A stretch of 64,000 nt of DNA from Haloarcula marismortui ATCC 43049 (lineage in GTDB: Archaea; Halobacteriota; Halobacteria; Halobacteriales; Haloarculaceae), in contig NC_006396.1 of NCBI RefSeq assembly GCF_000011085.1, positions 1,240,001 through 1,304,000 on the forward strand. The letters run 5' to 3'. Shown here in pieces: positions 16,873 to 26,801 of the stretch. The position numbers and the translations under genes were made by a program. Position 1 is the stretch's first letter, and every line of letters starts with the position of its first letter. The notes below the pieces were generated by a model that was not told the origin of the DNA, did no database searches, and saw only the letters and a program-made list of their open reading frames with translations.

Positions 16873-17361
16873 ATGGCTGGAACTATCGAAGTCCTCGTTC
16901 CCGGTGGGGAGGCCAACCCTGGCCCGCCACTCGGTCCGGAACTCGGCCCGACACCGGTGGACGTGCAGGCAGTCGTACAGGAGATCAACGACCAGACGGC
17001 AGCGTTCGACGGCACCGAAGTCCCCGTCACCGTCAAGTATGACGACGACGGTTCTTTCGAGATCGAAGTCGGTGTCCCGCCGACGGCCGAACTCATCAAG
17101 GACGAGGCTGGCTTCGAAACCGGCAGCGGCGAGCCCCAGGAGGACTTCGTCGCTGACCTCTCTGTCGACCAGGTCAAACAGATCGCCGAGCAGAAGCACC
17201 CCGACCTGCTCTCCTACGACCTCACGAACGCCGCAAAAGAAGTCGTTGGGACGTGCACCTCTCTCGGTGTCACTATTGAAGGCGAGAACCCACGCGAGTT
17301 CAAGGAGCGCATCGACGCAGGCGAGTACGACGACGTGTTTGCGGCCGAAGCCCAAGCGTAA
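16873..17361 (+). CDS. rpl11: ribosomal protein uL11
   Basis: This 162-residue large-subunit protein binds 23S rRNA at the GTPase-associated centre at the base of the stalk and contacts uL10. The N-terminal domain holds the typical PGGEANPGPPLGPELGP stretch. The C-terminal RNA-binding domain includes DLTNAAKEVVGTCTSLGV. Length and acidity match haloarchaeal uL11. It has its own promoter and a T-rich stop signal after it, so it is a separate unit from uL1-uL10-L12. Confidence 0.97.
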   Translation: MAGTIEVLVPGGEANPGPPLGPELGPTPVDVQAVVQEINDQTAAFDGTEVPVTVKYDDDGSFEIEVGVPPTAELIKDEAGFETGSGEPQEDFVADLSVDQVKQIAEQKHPDLLSYDLTNAAKEVVGTCTSLGVTIEGENPREFKERIDAGEYDDVFAAEAQA

Positions 17362-17393
17362 GTCGGACTGGCGTTGCTGTGCGACTGGCGTGT

Positions 17394-17406
17394 GTTTTTC
17401 CTTGCT
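17394..17406 (+). terminator. T-rich terminator after rpl11
   Basis: A run of five T residues followed by further T-rich sequence, about 33 bases after the rpl11 stop and before the next promoter, is the usual archaeal termination signal. Confidence 0.4.
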
Positions 17407-17510
17407 TTCGACGCTGCTGAGCCACTGCACAGTCGATGGTACCCCCGTTAACGACTGGCCCCTGCGAACCGGAAACACGCCCGTCAGCGGTCCTTGTGCT
17501 GGTTCGACGG

Positions 17511-17517
17511 GTTTAAG
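17511..17517 (+). promoter_or_regulatory. TATA box of the uL1-uL10-L12 operon
   Basis: GTTTAAG predicts transcription from about 17541, leaving a leader of about 65 bases before rpl1. This contrasts with the leaderless neighbours and fits regulation at the mRNA leader. Confidence 0.55.
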
Positions 17518-17544
17518 TGTCGCATTGGCGTCTACTCGCACGAG

Positions 17545-17594
17545 ACAGGCATCCGCCTGTTTCACTGACCCGTAGAAGCCGATTGGCGTACTAC
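17545..17594 (+). promoter_or_regulatory. structured rpl1 mRNA leader, probable uL1 autoregulatory site
   Basis: The leader contains two hairpins. The first is ACAGGC (17545-17550) with GCCTGT (17555-17560) around ATCC. The second has GTAG (17572-17575) pairing with CTAC (17591-17594) and an inner GCC/GGC, with an asymmetric internal loop. The second runs directly into a strong ribosome-binding site (GGAGGTGA at 17595-17602). Archaeal uL1 is known to repress its own operon by binding an mRNA copy of its rRNA site, and in halophiles that site is in the leader. Assignment of this hairpin is inference. Confidence 0.5.
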
Positions 17595-17605
17595 GGAGGT
17601 GAACA

Positions 17606-18244
17606 ATGGCAGATCAGGAAATAGAGAACGCAGTCTCGCGCGCACTCGAGGACGCACCTGAGCGGAATTTCCGCGAAACGGTCGACCTCGCTGTGAACCT
17701 GCGCGACTTAGATCTTAACGACCCGTCGAACCGCGTCGACGAGTCCGTCGTGCTTCCTGCTGGCACCGGTCAGGAGACCACTATTGTGGTCTTCGCCGAG
17801 GGCGAAACCGCCCTTCGTGCCGAGGAAGTCGCAGACGACGTACTCGACGAGGATGAACTCGAGGAACTCGGTGGCGACGACGACGCCGCCAAGGACCTTG
17901 CCGATGACACTGACTTCTTCATTGCGGAGAAGGGACTGATGCAGGACATCGGTCGCTACCTCGGGACCGTCCTCGGTCCGCGTGGGAAGATGCCGGAACC
18001 GCTCGACCCCGACGACGACGTCGTCGAGGTCATCGAACGCATGAAAAACACCGTGCAGCTCCGCAGCGGGGAACGGCGAACGTTCCACACGCGGGTCGGC
18101 GCGGAGGACATGTCCGCCGAGAATATCGCGGACAACATCGACGTTATCCTCCGCCGTCTGCACGCGGACCTCGAGAAGGGCCCGCTCAACATCGACACTG
18201 TCTACGTGAAGACGACGATGGGGCCTGCGATGGAGGTTGCCTGA
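17606..18244 (+). CDS. rpl1: ribosomal protein uL1
   Basis: This 212-residue protein forms the L1 stalk that controls release of deacylated tRNA from the E site. The family's RNA-binding signature is visible in the second domain ([19 protein letters not shown]) and near the C-terminus ([10 protein letters not shown]). It is the first gene of the uL1-uL10-L12 operon and is preceded by a strong GGAGGTGA ribosome-binding site. As in other archaea it is likely to repress its own operon through the leader hairpin. The start of uL10 follows its stop codon by one base. Confidence 0.97.
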
Positions 18245-18245
18245 T

Positions 18246-19292
18246 ATGAGCGCCGAATCCGAACGCAAGACCGAAACCATTCCCGAGTGGAAGCAGGAAG
18301 AGGTCGACGCCATCGTAGAGATGATCGAGTCCTACGAGAGCGTCGGCGTCGTCAACATCGCCGGGATTCCCTCCCGGCAACTGCAGGACATGCGACGTGA
18401 CCTGCACGGGACCGCCGAACTTCGCGTTTCCCGGAACACGCTGCTTGAGCGTGCACTCGACGATGTCGATGACGGACTCGAAGACCTCAACGGCTACATC
18501 ACCGGGCAGGTTGGACTCATCGGGACCGACGATAACCCGTTCTCGCTGTTTCAGGAACTCGAGGCCTCCAAGACGCCCGCACCCATCGGTGCCGGTGAGG
18601 TGGCCCCGAACGATATCGTGATTCCGGAAGGCGACACGGGCGTCGACCCCGGTCCGTTCGTTGGCGAACTCCAGAGCGTGGGTGCCGACGCACGCATTCA
18701 GGAAGGCTCCATTCAGGTCCTTTCTGACTCGACGGTGCTTGACACCGGCGAGGAAGTCTCTCAGGAACTTTCGAACGTGCTGAACGAACTCGGTATCGAA
18801 CCGAAGGAGGTCGGTCTCGACCTTCGCGCCGTCTTCGCCGACGGTGTGCTGTTCGAACCCGAGGAACTGGAACTCGACATCGACGAGTACCGGAGCGACA
18901 TCCAGGCGGCTGCCGGCCGAGCGTTCAATCTCTCGGTCAACGCCGACTACCCGACCGCGACGACGGCCCCGACGATGCTCCAGTCCGCTCGTGGCAACGC
19001 CAAGAGCCTCGCGCTCCAGGCGGCCATCGAGGACCCCGAGGTCGTGCCTGACCTCGTGAGCAAGGCTGACGCACAGGTCCGTGCGCTCGCCTCGCAAATT
19101 GACGATGAAGAGGCACTCCCGGAGGAGCTTCAGGGCGTCGAGGCCGACGTGGCGACAGAGGAACCGACTGACGACCAAGACGACGACACCGCATCCGAGG
19201 ACGACGCGGACGCCGACGACGCGGCCGAGGAGGCCGACGACGATGACGACGATGACGAGGACGCTGGCGACGCGCTCGGAGCGATGTTCTAA
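18246..19292 (+). CDS. rpl10: ribosomal protein uL10 (P0)
   Basis: This 348-residue stalk base protein binds 23S rRNA beside uL11 and carries dimers of L12 on its C-terminal helices. The N-terminal RNA-binding domain includes [14 protein letters not shown]. The archaeal/eukaryotic insertion domain is in the middle, and the helical L12-binding region lies at about 240-300. The last 45 residues are a very acidic Asp/Glu tail ending DALGAMF, the factor-binding tail shared with L12. The ATG at 18246 is preferred over an upstream one that would overlap rpl1. Confidence 0.96.
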
Positions 19293-19309
19293 CAACACAG
19301 ACTACAACA

Positions 19310-19657
19310 ATGGAATACGTATACGCTGCACTCATCCTGAACGAAGCTGACGAAGAGATCAACGAAGACAACCTCACCGACGTGCTCGACGCCGCGGGCG
19401 TCGACGTCGAGGAGTCCCGTGTCAAGGCCCTTGTCGCCGCCCTCGAAGACGTCGACATCGAGGAGGCCGTCGACCAGGCCGCTGCGGCACCGGTGCCGGC
19501 AAGCGGTGGCGCGGCCGCACCCGCAGAGGGTGACGCCGACGAGGCCGACGAGGCCGACGAGGAAGCCGAAGAAGAGGCTGCCGACGACGGCGGCGACGAC
19601 GATGACGACGAAGACGACGAGGCAAGCGGTGAGGGCCTCGGCGAACTCTTCGGCTAA
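19310..19657 (+). CDS. rpl12: ribosomal protein P1 (L12 of the archaeal stalk)
   Basis: This 115-residue acidic stalk protein recruits translational GTPases to the ribosome. The N-terminal dimerisation domain ([13 protein letters not shown] through the first 55 residues) is followed by an Ala-rich hinge. A highly charged Asp/Glu run then ends in GEGLGELFG, the tail that binds elongation factors. The tail matches that of uL10. It is the last gene of its operon and is followed by a T-rich terminator. Confidence 0.96.
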   Translation: MEYVYAALILNEADEEINEDNLTDVLDAAGVDVEESRVKALVAALEDVDIEEAVDQAAAAPVPASGGAAAPAEGDADEADEADEEAEEEAADDGGDDDDDEDDEASGEGLGELFG

Positions 19658-19676
19658 CTCGGTTCAACACAGCTCA

Positions 19677-19686
19677 GTTTTTCTTT
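19677..19686 (+). terminator. T-rich terminator of the stalk operon
   Basis: GTTTTTCTTT, about 20 bases after the rpl12 stop and ahead of the convergent surface-protein gene, is a typical archaeal termination signal. Confidence 0.5.
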
Positions 19687-19836
19687 GCGTGCGCTCGACC
19701 GGTGAGAGGAGTCAATACTGACCCCGCCGATAGCCGTGTTTCTATATACGATTATGCTGAGCCACGTCCAGACATGTAATCTAGACTGTACCGCTGACAC
19801 AGAAGCCGTTCTCAAAAAAGCGGGTCTGCTGTGGCC

Positions 19837-22800
19837 TTAACTACCGATTGTAATCGTATCGGAGTCAATCGAGATGGGTGAGTCGTTCGTGGTTGCGCCA
19901 CTCTCGTCGACTTCCTTCAGGTAGATTTCTCCCGTCGCAGTATCGTCAATTGACCCGCTGGCCGTGTCGTTGTACACTGTGACCTCGTACGTGTAGTATC
20001 CGGGGTCGAGGTCGGTGTCGTAGCCAGCCCACGCCGGGTACTTGTCGACATCTCGCAGGTCGCCGCTACCGACTGTGACATTTGTAGAGCCTGTGAACAC
20101 GGCCGACCCGTCGCTCTTGTTCGTAATAGTGAGGTTCACTTCACGCTCGCTGCCGACCGTACCATTATTAAACACTTCGACGGTCATCCGCTGTGCACCG
20201 CCACGGCGTTCGATGAGTGTTGAAGTGTCGTATTTTTCTGCGCCGATATTGATTCCCTGCGTGTCGTTCACCACGACATTTGACCGGCCGACGAAGAACG
20301 ACTGCTTTGCTGACGTCCCGTTCCGCGTCTGCACGTAGTACGTGTAGTTGCCGCGGTCGGTCGGCATGCTGAGGTTTACTTGCTCTGTCTCCCCGTTTGT
20401 GAGCCCCGAGGTTGTCGTAGAGTCAGCCTCTGTGAACGTCGAACTCGCGTCGTCGGTGTTCTTTGTGTAGAGCGCAACTTCGGCAATTCCGTCCTCATCG
20501 CCGACATTTGTGATGTTAATCGTAGCGTTGGCAGACCCATCACTGTCGATCGCACCCGAGGCTCTGACCGAATCGACCTGCATGAACTGCTCGTCCAGTT
20601 CGCCGACGTAGATATTTCCGCCCCACCGCTTGCGTTCGTCAGACAGGGAGATATTGTACAGATACGACTGTTCCGTCGGCTTGCTACCGGTCCCGAAGAC
20701 GAAGGTGAACTGTTTTGTCTCGTTTGGCTCAATTTCTTTTGTCTCCGTACCGGCTGCGCTCCCGTCAAAGGTACTTGTGAGCGTCGCGTTACCGGACCTG
20801 CCACCCACGTTCTTGACGGTCGCCGTCACGTGTGCATTCGTCTCGTCAACACGAGCAGGAGCGTCAACGTCGATAACCCTGAACGCTGGCTTTGAGAGAG
20901 ACTCCTCGATAGAGTTCACTCTGAACAGTGCCATTGCGTCGTTGTAGTCCGGGTCATCACTGCTGTATGCGTTTTCAGGGCTTGCATCCCTCTCTGAGAG
21001 TTCATAAAGAAAAACCAGTTCACCGTCAGCAAGAGAGAGAGTTGCGTTGTCGCTGCCTGTATTGTTGAGTCGCTCTTCGCCGAGCATATCCTCAAGCCTG
21101 CGCTGTGCACTGCTTGCCTGCCCGTATCCAGGTGTTTTATCACCACTACGCAAAATGTCTACGTTCTGGTTATTCTCAGGGTTATCAACTGAAATACGAA
21201 CCTCGTCATGGTCCACGCATCGTTCTGTATCGTACTCATTTCCGTCTATCTCAAACGTCACATCAGTCGATGTGTACTCATCACACCAATAGGACGTGGC
21301 GAATAACGAGAAGGTCGTATTCTTTTCGAAGGTTCTTGTGTACTCATATGGATGATCATCACCGGTAACAAGCCGCTCTTCTGCATACGGGCCGTTCACA
21401 TCACCGTCCTCGAAGTCGTTGCCTACATCGCGCCATAACGGGATTTCGTACTCGGACTGATTCCGGACCTCCAGAGACATCTCTACACGAGTATGAGAAA
21501 TAGTATCAACAGTATTGCTTTCCAGTTCAGCCCCTTTGAGCACTATTGAGCCGTTTATTCTCCTGTTAGTTGTTACTTCTGACCCATCGCGTTTAATTAC
21601 TGGATTCAATTGAACATTCAACATCCGCCAAGCGGTCTGGTTCTCGGTCATAAAGTTCAGGCGATAGAGCCCCTCTTCAGATGGAACGGTAAACGTCTGC
21701 GTGACCGTCTCATCTTTACCCGGGTCAAGCTGCACCTCAGATGATTTGTCAGCACCCCAGTCTCTGCTAATGTGAAGCATCTGGGTATCCGTCGTTCCAC
21801 CGGTGTTGCTAACAGTGAAGCTAACCGTCGTCTTGTTCTCCGGTCTGACTGGATTATTGACGCTGACACTGGTGACATCAAACACTGGTGGGGCCGATGA
21901 GCCAACAGTGAACGTCCCGTTGACGGCGTCATTCGGTGTCTCTACGAGATAGGTATAATTGCTGTACGAAGGCGCAGTGAGTGAGCCACTGGTGAGGGTT
22001 ATTGTCTCTTCCTCTGCCCCGTTCCTGGTTCCATTGAGCGTGAAGTCCCTGCTTTTTGAGTCTATTTCAGCCCCCGACTCGTCCTTGATATGTATCGTGA
22101 CGGAGCCGGTGCTGCGAATGTCCCCGGTGTTTTTGATTGTCGCCCCAATAGTTGCCGTCTCACCACTCTCTACCCCGCCGGGGGGTGAAACTGACGTAAC
22201 TTCGAAGACACCGGAATCGCCAACAATGAAATAGCTCCCGTCATCCTTGGGCTGTGAGTATGTATCATCCTCTGTCTCGACCTCCAGATCGTATGTGCCA
22301 TTCTCGTTGGTCGGCATCGACGGGCCGAAGTCGACGGTCCGGCTCTGTCCCGGATCGACTATTAGGTTCCGTGTCGCGTTCACAGAACCGTTCACCAGAA
22401 ACAGGACCTCTTGATCCGCGGTCATTTCCCCGTTGTTCGTGACCGTGACTGTCGCCGACGGGACCTGATTCAGCCGCGCCGTCGCTGGCATCGAACTGCC
22501 TGTGATATCCAACGACGGCGTACCGGGAACAGTCGTATACACGATTCTCTCAAAGGCAGTATCGTGGTCTGATTCGACGGTGAAGTTGTGTGGTTTCGCG
22601 ACTGCGATGTCGACCGTGCCACTCACAGTGATAGATTCCCCGCCGCCGAGCGTGACCGTCTCTGTCGCCTCGCTCGGCGCCCCCGAACGATTGTGTTTCA
22701 ATGTGATGGTCTGAGTGTCTTTCAGCCCGCCAGTGTTGGTGACCATCGCTGAGACGGTTGCCTGGCCGGGATTCGAAGGGTCTGACTGCACGGTAATGTT

Positions 22801-23618
22801 ATCGACTGCGAACTTCGAATCGGACACGTCACCGAGCGCAAAGCGTACATGAATCGTTTCACCCGGCTCAGCCGAGGCCGGTGTCACAGTGACGTACTGG
22901 TCATCGTAGGTGCTCCGTGCCCAATCCGCCCACGCGCGGGCATAGCTACTGTTTTTGATCGTCAGTGTCGCGTTGGCGACCTGCGACGGGGGACACTCAT
23001 AACTGGGTGACGAAAATGAGCCGGTTCGAGCGTCCTCGTAGGACACATCAGTGAACAGGGCCATCTGTAGTGCCGCCTCGTGTGGCCGCTCGGCCGTCGC
23101 GTTCGACCGAATTGCAACCGAATTTCCTCCGATCTGCTGTCCGGAGATATTTGCGAATGAGACCGACAGCGCCCCTTGGTCGTAGTTCACTGCTGGGGGC
23201 GACGACATCGTCGCGCCCGACTCGGTCATCCGCCACACACCCCCTCCCTGATAGCCGACCTGTTGGCCGTTCTCTTGATACCGAATCGTCTGTAACGAAC
23301 GGTTCCCGGTCGAACAGGCCGAGCGGCCGTTCAACGTCAGATTGTATGTCGCATCGTCTGTAACAGTGATATCAGATCGAACCCGGTCTGGTATCTCGAC
23401 TGACTCATTGGTATCTGACCGCTGGAAGCTCTGATCAACCGACAGCAGCACCTCCTCAGCGAGCTCAACATTCGCGTCGTCGTTGATATCTCCGATCGTC
23501 TGTTGCCCACTTGAACGATCAGTATCGCGCCGATGATGACAGCACTTGCCAACAACACCACACCCAGAACGTGTGATACACCCCGGTCTCCAGCCCCCCA
23601 GCTGCCCCACTCGAACAT
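19837..23618 (-). CDS. large exported surface protein with CARDB-like repeats, apparent frameshift near the N-terminus
   Basis: About 1,260 residues. The first 37 codons from the ATG at 23618 encode a pilin-like N-terminus (GDRGVSHVLGVVLLASAVIIG). The rest lies in another frame, joining at the GGG of 23506-23508, where one missing base would restore the reading ...VQVG-QQTIGD. After the joint comes a module shared with the two proteins at 27544-31182 (YQGGGVWR, then SPPA). At least four CARDB/Ig-like units follow, each with FEVTSV- or FRVIDV-type openings and NTG motifs, and many N-glycosylation sequons. No C-terminal anchor is seen. A minus-strand TATA (ACTTATGT, near 23646) fits the ATG at 23618. 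Real inactivation, phase variation or a sequencing error are all possible. Confidence 0.7.
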
Positions 23619-23923
23619 ATTCAATTACATACCAACTATTGCACATAAGTGTACTGTTTCACACTATCTCGACAAAACAGCGACATAAGTTGGCGACGTT
23701 GAGCTATAGGTACTCAGTTATGAAACACTATTACACTCAGTGGCCGTAGCTGATATCCCGCATTCTATTTCGTATGTGAGGCGCTGGTGACCTCATAATA
23801 AAAACTGAATCCGGAATTATATAACCAAGCCAGAACTGACACAGTACGGAATGTCCACTCCAGACGGGAAAACCAGAGCTATTAGTTGGATCCACGTATC
23901 CATCTACGACGGTAAAATTAGGA
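23619..23923. other. gene-free region between the surface protein and tRNA-Ala
   Basis: It holds the promoter of the minus-strand surface protein near 23643-23650 and an isolated, palindromic TTATATAA box at 23816-23823. That box is followed 27 bases later by an ATG (23850) opening a 38-codon frame that runs antisense through the tRNA. I do not accept that frame as a gene. The stretch is AT-richer than average. Confidence 0.4.
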
Positions 23924-23995
23924 TGGACTCGCCGGGATTTGAACCCGGGGCCTCTCCCATGCCAAGGGAGTGATCTACCCCTGATCTACGAGCCC
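23924..23995 (-). tRNA. tRNA-Ala (anticodon GGC)
   Basis: On the minus strand the acceptor GGGCTCG pairs with CGAGTCC (one G-U pair), with discriminator A. The anticodon stem CTCCC/GGGAG encloses TTGGCAT with anticodon GGC, and the T-loop is TTCAAAT. There is no intron and no encoded CCA. A minus-strand TATA box GTTTAAG lies at 24028-24034. Confidence 0.95.
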
Positions 23996-24027
23996 TTGCG
24001 TGCATTGCATGCTTTCCGATGGGATTG

Positions 24028-24034
24028 CTTAAAC
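24028..24034 (-). promoter_or_regulatory. TATA box of tRNA-Ala
   Basis: GTTTAAG on the minus strand lies about 35 bases before the mature 5' end, leaving room for a short precursor leader. Confidence 0.5.
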
Positions 24035-24151
24035 CCATCGAAGCACAGGGACATAGAAAACCGGACCCACGATCTTGTTTAGACCAGCATTGCATCGACC
24101 TTGCAGGGTGTGTAGAAATCCGGTAATTGGAGTTACAGTACGGCCACAATG

Positions 24152-24159
24152 GTTATAAC
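24152..24159 (+). promoter_or_regulatory. TATA box of the pilin-like operon
   Basis: GTTATAAC predicts transcription from about 24182, some 24 bases before the first gene of the five-gene operon. Confidence 0.45.
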
Positions 24160-24205
24160 GCCTGATACCATCCCTCCAGTAATCTCAGTTTAGTGAATCA
24201 GGCTT

Positions 24206-24811
24206 ATGAACCGTAGGAGAAATGAGACGCAGTCTACCAACCGGCGTGCCAGCCAGTCACTCTGGATCGAAGAGCACCGGCGTGGGCAGACGACACTGGA
24301 CTTCGCCATCGGCATGAGCCTATTTCTAAGCGTCCTGATATTCATCTTCTTGTTCATTCCGGGGCTATTATCGCCGTTTTCTGCGGGGGTGCAGGAAGAG
24401 ACGGTCACGACCGACAGAGTGGCCGATGGACTCACAATGGGGATGCTTGGGTCGCCACAACAGCCGTACGTTCTGGAAGAACACTGTACACAGGAGTTCT
24501 TCGCTGGGAACGCACCACCGTCAGGATGTGGCTACAACTCCGGTGGGAGTGCGGAGGAACGGGTCGGGCTCAACCCGGCTCGGGAGAACGTGAACGTCAC
24601 AATCCGGGGGAACGCGACGGCAACAGCAGCCGCCGATGAAACGCTCTGCTGGGATGGAGGAAGCGAGGAACTCGTTGAAGCCGGGACCGGCTGTGGGACG
24701 ATACTCACGACCGGTGGGAATCCACCGACAAACAACGACGCGTCGGTCACTGCGTTGCGGGTGGTCTCGCTGAACGGGCAGGATGTCACAGTTCGCGTGG
24801 TGATGTGGTAG
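24206..24811 (+). CDS. pilin-like/TadE-like exported protein (DUF7287-type)
   Basis: This 201-residue protein has a basic N-terminus ending RRGQTTLDFAIGMSLFLSVLIF, a class III (type IV pilin-like) signal that prepilin peptidase would cut before the hydrophobic helix. The exterior part of about 140 residues has four cysteines (two in CTQEFF and GCGYN, two in the second half) and N-glycosylation sites. I believe the family is DUF7287, a haloarchaeal pseudopilin-like group. It opens a tightly packed operon of five genes of similar architecture; the next ATG follows the stop by one base. Confidence 0.78.
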   Translation: MNRRRNETQSTNRRASQSLWIEEHRRGQTTLDFAIGMSLFLSVLIFIFLFIPGLLSPFSAGVQEETVTTDRVADGLTMGMLGSPQQPYVLEEHCTQEFFAGNAPPSGCGYNSGGSAEERVGLNPARENVNVTIRGNATATAAADETLCWDGGSEELVEAGTGCGTILTTGGNPPTNNDASVTALRVVSLNGQDVTVRVVMW

Positions 24812-24812
24812 T

Positions 24813-25400
24813 ATGCGTGCGCAGGCGCACACGCTTGAAGCGATTGTCAGCGGAATGCTGTTACTGGCAAGTCTGGTGTTCGCGCTACAGATGACAGCAG
24901 TGACGCCGCTGTCCGCGAGCACGTCAAGTCAACACATCGAGAACCAGCAGCAGGCAATCGGCCACGGGGTCCTCGCCTCCGCGGTGGCAGAGGGCGCACT
25001 GAAACCGGCTGTGCTCTACTGGGACAACAGCACGGCGCAGTTCCACAACACAGCCGGTGGTCGGGAGTACTACACGAACGGGCCCCCGGACAACCGGTTC
25101 GGGGAGTTGCTAGAGCGTGCGTTCGACCAGCGGGGAATCGCCTACAACGTCTATCTCAGGTTCCAGAACACGCAGGGAAGAACTGTGACGACCCGCTACG
25201 TCTACAGCGGTGAACCAAGCGACAACGCAGTGCGTGCCAGCCACACAATTACGCTCATGGACGACGACCACTTGCGAGACGCGGACGGGACTCGCAACAG
25301 CACGCGGCTCGGTGACCCAGCGACCGATTATACGGTTTCGGACACCGGAAAGAACGTCTACAACACGGTCAGCGTGGAGGTGGTCGCGTGGCGCATCTGA
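24813..25400 (+). CDS. pilin-like exported protein (DUF7288-type)
   Basis: This 195-residue protein has a short charged N-terminus (MRAQAHTLE) followed at once by a hydrophobic helix (IVSGMLLLASLVFALQM) and a soluble exterior domain. The A-HTLE junction looks like a pilin processing site. It matches the haloarchaeal family I remember as DUF7288. Its end overlaps the start of the third gene by 13 bases. It is presumably a minor pilin or assembly component exported through a type IV pilus-like machine, but no ATPase or platform protein is encoded here. Confidence 0.76.
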   Translation: MRAQAHTLEAIVSGMLLLASLVFALQMTAVTPLSASTSSQHIENQQQAIGHGVLASAVAEGALKPAVLYWDNSTAQFHNTAGGREYYTNGPPDNRFGELLERAFDQRGIAYNVYLRFQNTQGRTVTTRYVYSGEPSDNAVRASHTITLMDDDHLRDADGTRNSTRLGDPATDYTVSDTGKNVYNTVSVEVVAWRI

Positions 25401-26368
25401 ACGACGACGAACGCGGACAAATAATCCTTATCGCCGCGTTAGCGCTGGCGGTGACGTTCATCGGTCTTGCGCTGGTCGTCAACTCCGCGATTTACACGCA
25501 GAACCTCGCGAGCCGGGGTGAGGTTGCTGGGAGCAACGACGCGCTGGAGATGCGAGCGATGGTGGAGGCAAACATCGGGCAGGGTATTGTCGCGGCCAAC
25601 AGGTACAACTACTCGACCCAGTCGGCGCTCGAAACTAGTGTACGCGAGAGCGTACGGACCACAAGTACGCAGACGGAGCGGCAGCGGGTCACGAGCGGGA
25701 CACTGGTAAACGTCACACTCGCCGGCTCGCCGACCTACGGCACGCGAATTGCTCAGACCAACACGTCACTGTTCGAATCCGGCGAGGCGACGCCGAGCGC
25801 CAATTGGATGGTCAGAGAACGGGTCACGCGCCCGGGCGACGGAACGAACGCGACCAGACGGTTCGTCATCAACGCGACGCAGCTCCCCAGTTCAGGAAGC
25901 GAGTTCGTCGTCACAACGAACGGCACCGGTGGTAACCCGAAATGGATGATGCGCATCTGGGGCGACGTCGGCCCCAGCGGGACGGTCAACGTGGAAGTCG
26001 ACACACCGAGCGGCACACAGACGTGTGCTGTCCCTATCGAGGAACCGTACGCCCATATCGACGTGACCGGCGGCACGGTGCAGGGCGAGCCGTGTCTCGC
26101 GCTTCAGGGCGGGAGCTTCGACGGGCGATTCGCCCATGGCGTCGGCGACGAGTACAACATCACCTACGAGTCGGGCGACCAGATCAAGGGGAACTACTCG
26201 ATGGTCGTCCGCGATAGTACGCCAGCAAACACGCTCGATACAGCGCCCGCGTCGCCGTTCAGCACGACCGCGGTCTACAACGCGACCGTCCGCTATCGCT
26301 ACGACACGTCGAACTTACGGTACGAGGCAAAGATACGGGTGGCCCCGGGTGAGCCAGATGCGTCGTAA
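25388..26368 (+). CDS. pilin-like exported protein (DUF7261-type)
   Basis: This 326-residue protein starts with GTG inside the end of the preceding gene. The N-terminus DERGQIILIAALALAVTFIGLALVVNSAI is a classic pilin-like signal with a conserved Gly-Gln cleavage region. The large exterior domain has many N-X-T sites and two Cys around residues 220-240. I believe the family is DUF7261. Overlaps on both sides indicate translational coupling within the operon. It is the largest of the five and could be the tip or adhesin subunit, which is speculation. Confidence 0.76.
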   Translation: MAHLNDDERGQIILIAALALAVTFIGLALVVNSAIYTQNLASRGEVAGSNDALEMRAMVEANIGQGIVAANRYNYSTQSALETSVRESVRTTSTQTERQRVTSGTLVNVTLAGSPTYGTRIAQTNTSLFESGEATPSANWMVRERVTRPGDGTNATRRFVINATQLPSSGSEFVVTTNGTGGNPKWMMRIWGDVGPSGTVNVEVDTPSGTQTCAVPIEEPYAHIDVTGGTVQGEPCLALQGGSFDGRFAHGVGDEYNITYESGDQIKGNYSMVVRDSTPANTLDTAPASPFSTTAVYNATVRYRYDTSNLRYEAKIRVAPGEPDAS

Positions 26369-26801
26369 CCGCGCCGTCTCGACGACGCTAAGCTACACGC
26401 TGAGTCTGGCCATCGCCTCTATTTTGGTATCTGGCCTCCTCATTGCTGGCGGCAATTTCGTCGAAAGCCGGCAGGAGCAGGTCATCAGGGACGAACTCGA
26501 AGTCATCGGACAGCAAGTGGCCTCTGACATCGCTCGTGTTGATCGGCTGGTGGTCGCTGCCGACGACGACCCGACTGTGAATCTAGATCACACGTTCCCA
26601 GCGCGGGTGAGTGGGACCGGCTACCGAGTCTCGATTGACCCCGCTGCCGATGAACTCACGCTCGAATCGACCGCTCCGGAGGTGTCGGTGACTGTGTCGC
26701 TCACAACCCGGACAGCCCTAGGGGACTCCACCGCCGGCGGCGGTGTGATAACTGTGTTCTACGACGAATCAAGCGATCAACTGGAGGTCCGAGATGGCTG
26801 A
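26358..26801 (+). CDS. pilin-like exported protein (DUF7266-type)
   Basis: This 147-residue protein has an N-terminus RRNRAVSTTLSYTLSLAIASILVSG, typical of haloarchaeal archaellin/pilin-like proteins (R-A-V-S before the helix). The exterior domain is beta-rich and lacks Cys. I believe the family is DUF7266. It overlaps the gene before it by 11 bases and the gene after it by 8 bases. The upstream extension of the frame is a shadow of the preceding gene. Confidence 0.76.
   Translation: MRRNRAVSTTLSYTLSLAIASILVSGLLIAGGNFVESRQEQVIRDELEVIGQQVASDIARVDRLVVAADDDPTVNLDHTFPARVSGTGYRVSIDPAADELTLESTAPEVSVTVSLTTRTALGDSTAGGGVITVFYDESSDQLEVRDG

Noticed and set aside
23850-23964. 38-codon frame after an isolated TATA box, running antisense into tRNA-Ala
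   Set aside because: It is very short, has no family resemblance, and its second half is simply the complement of the tRNA.
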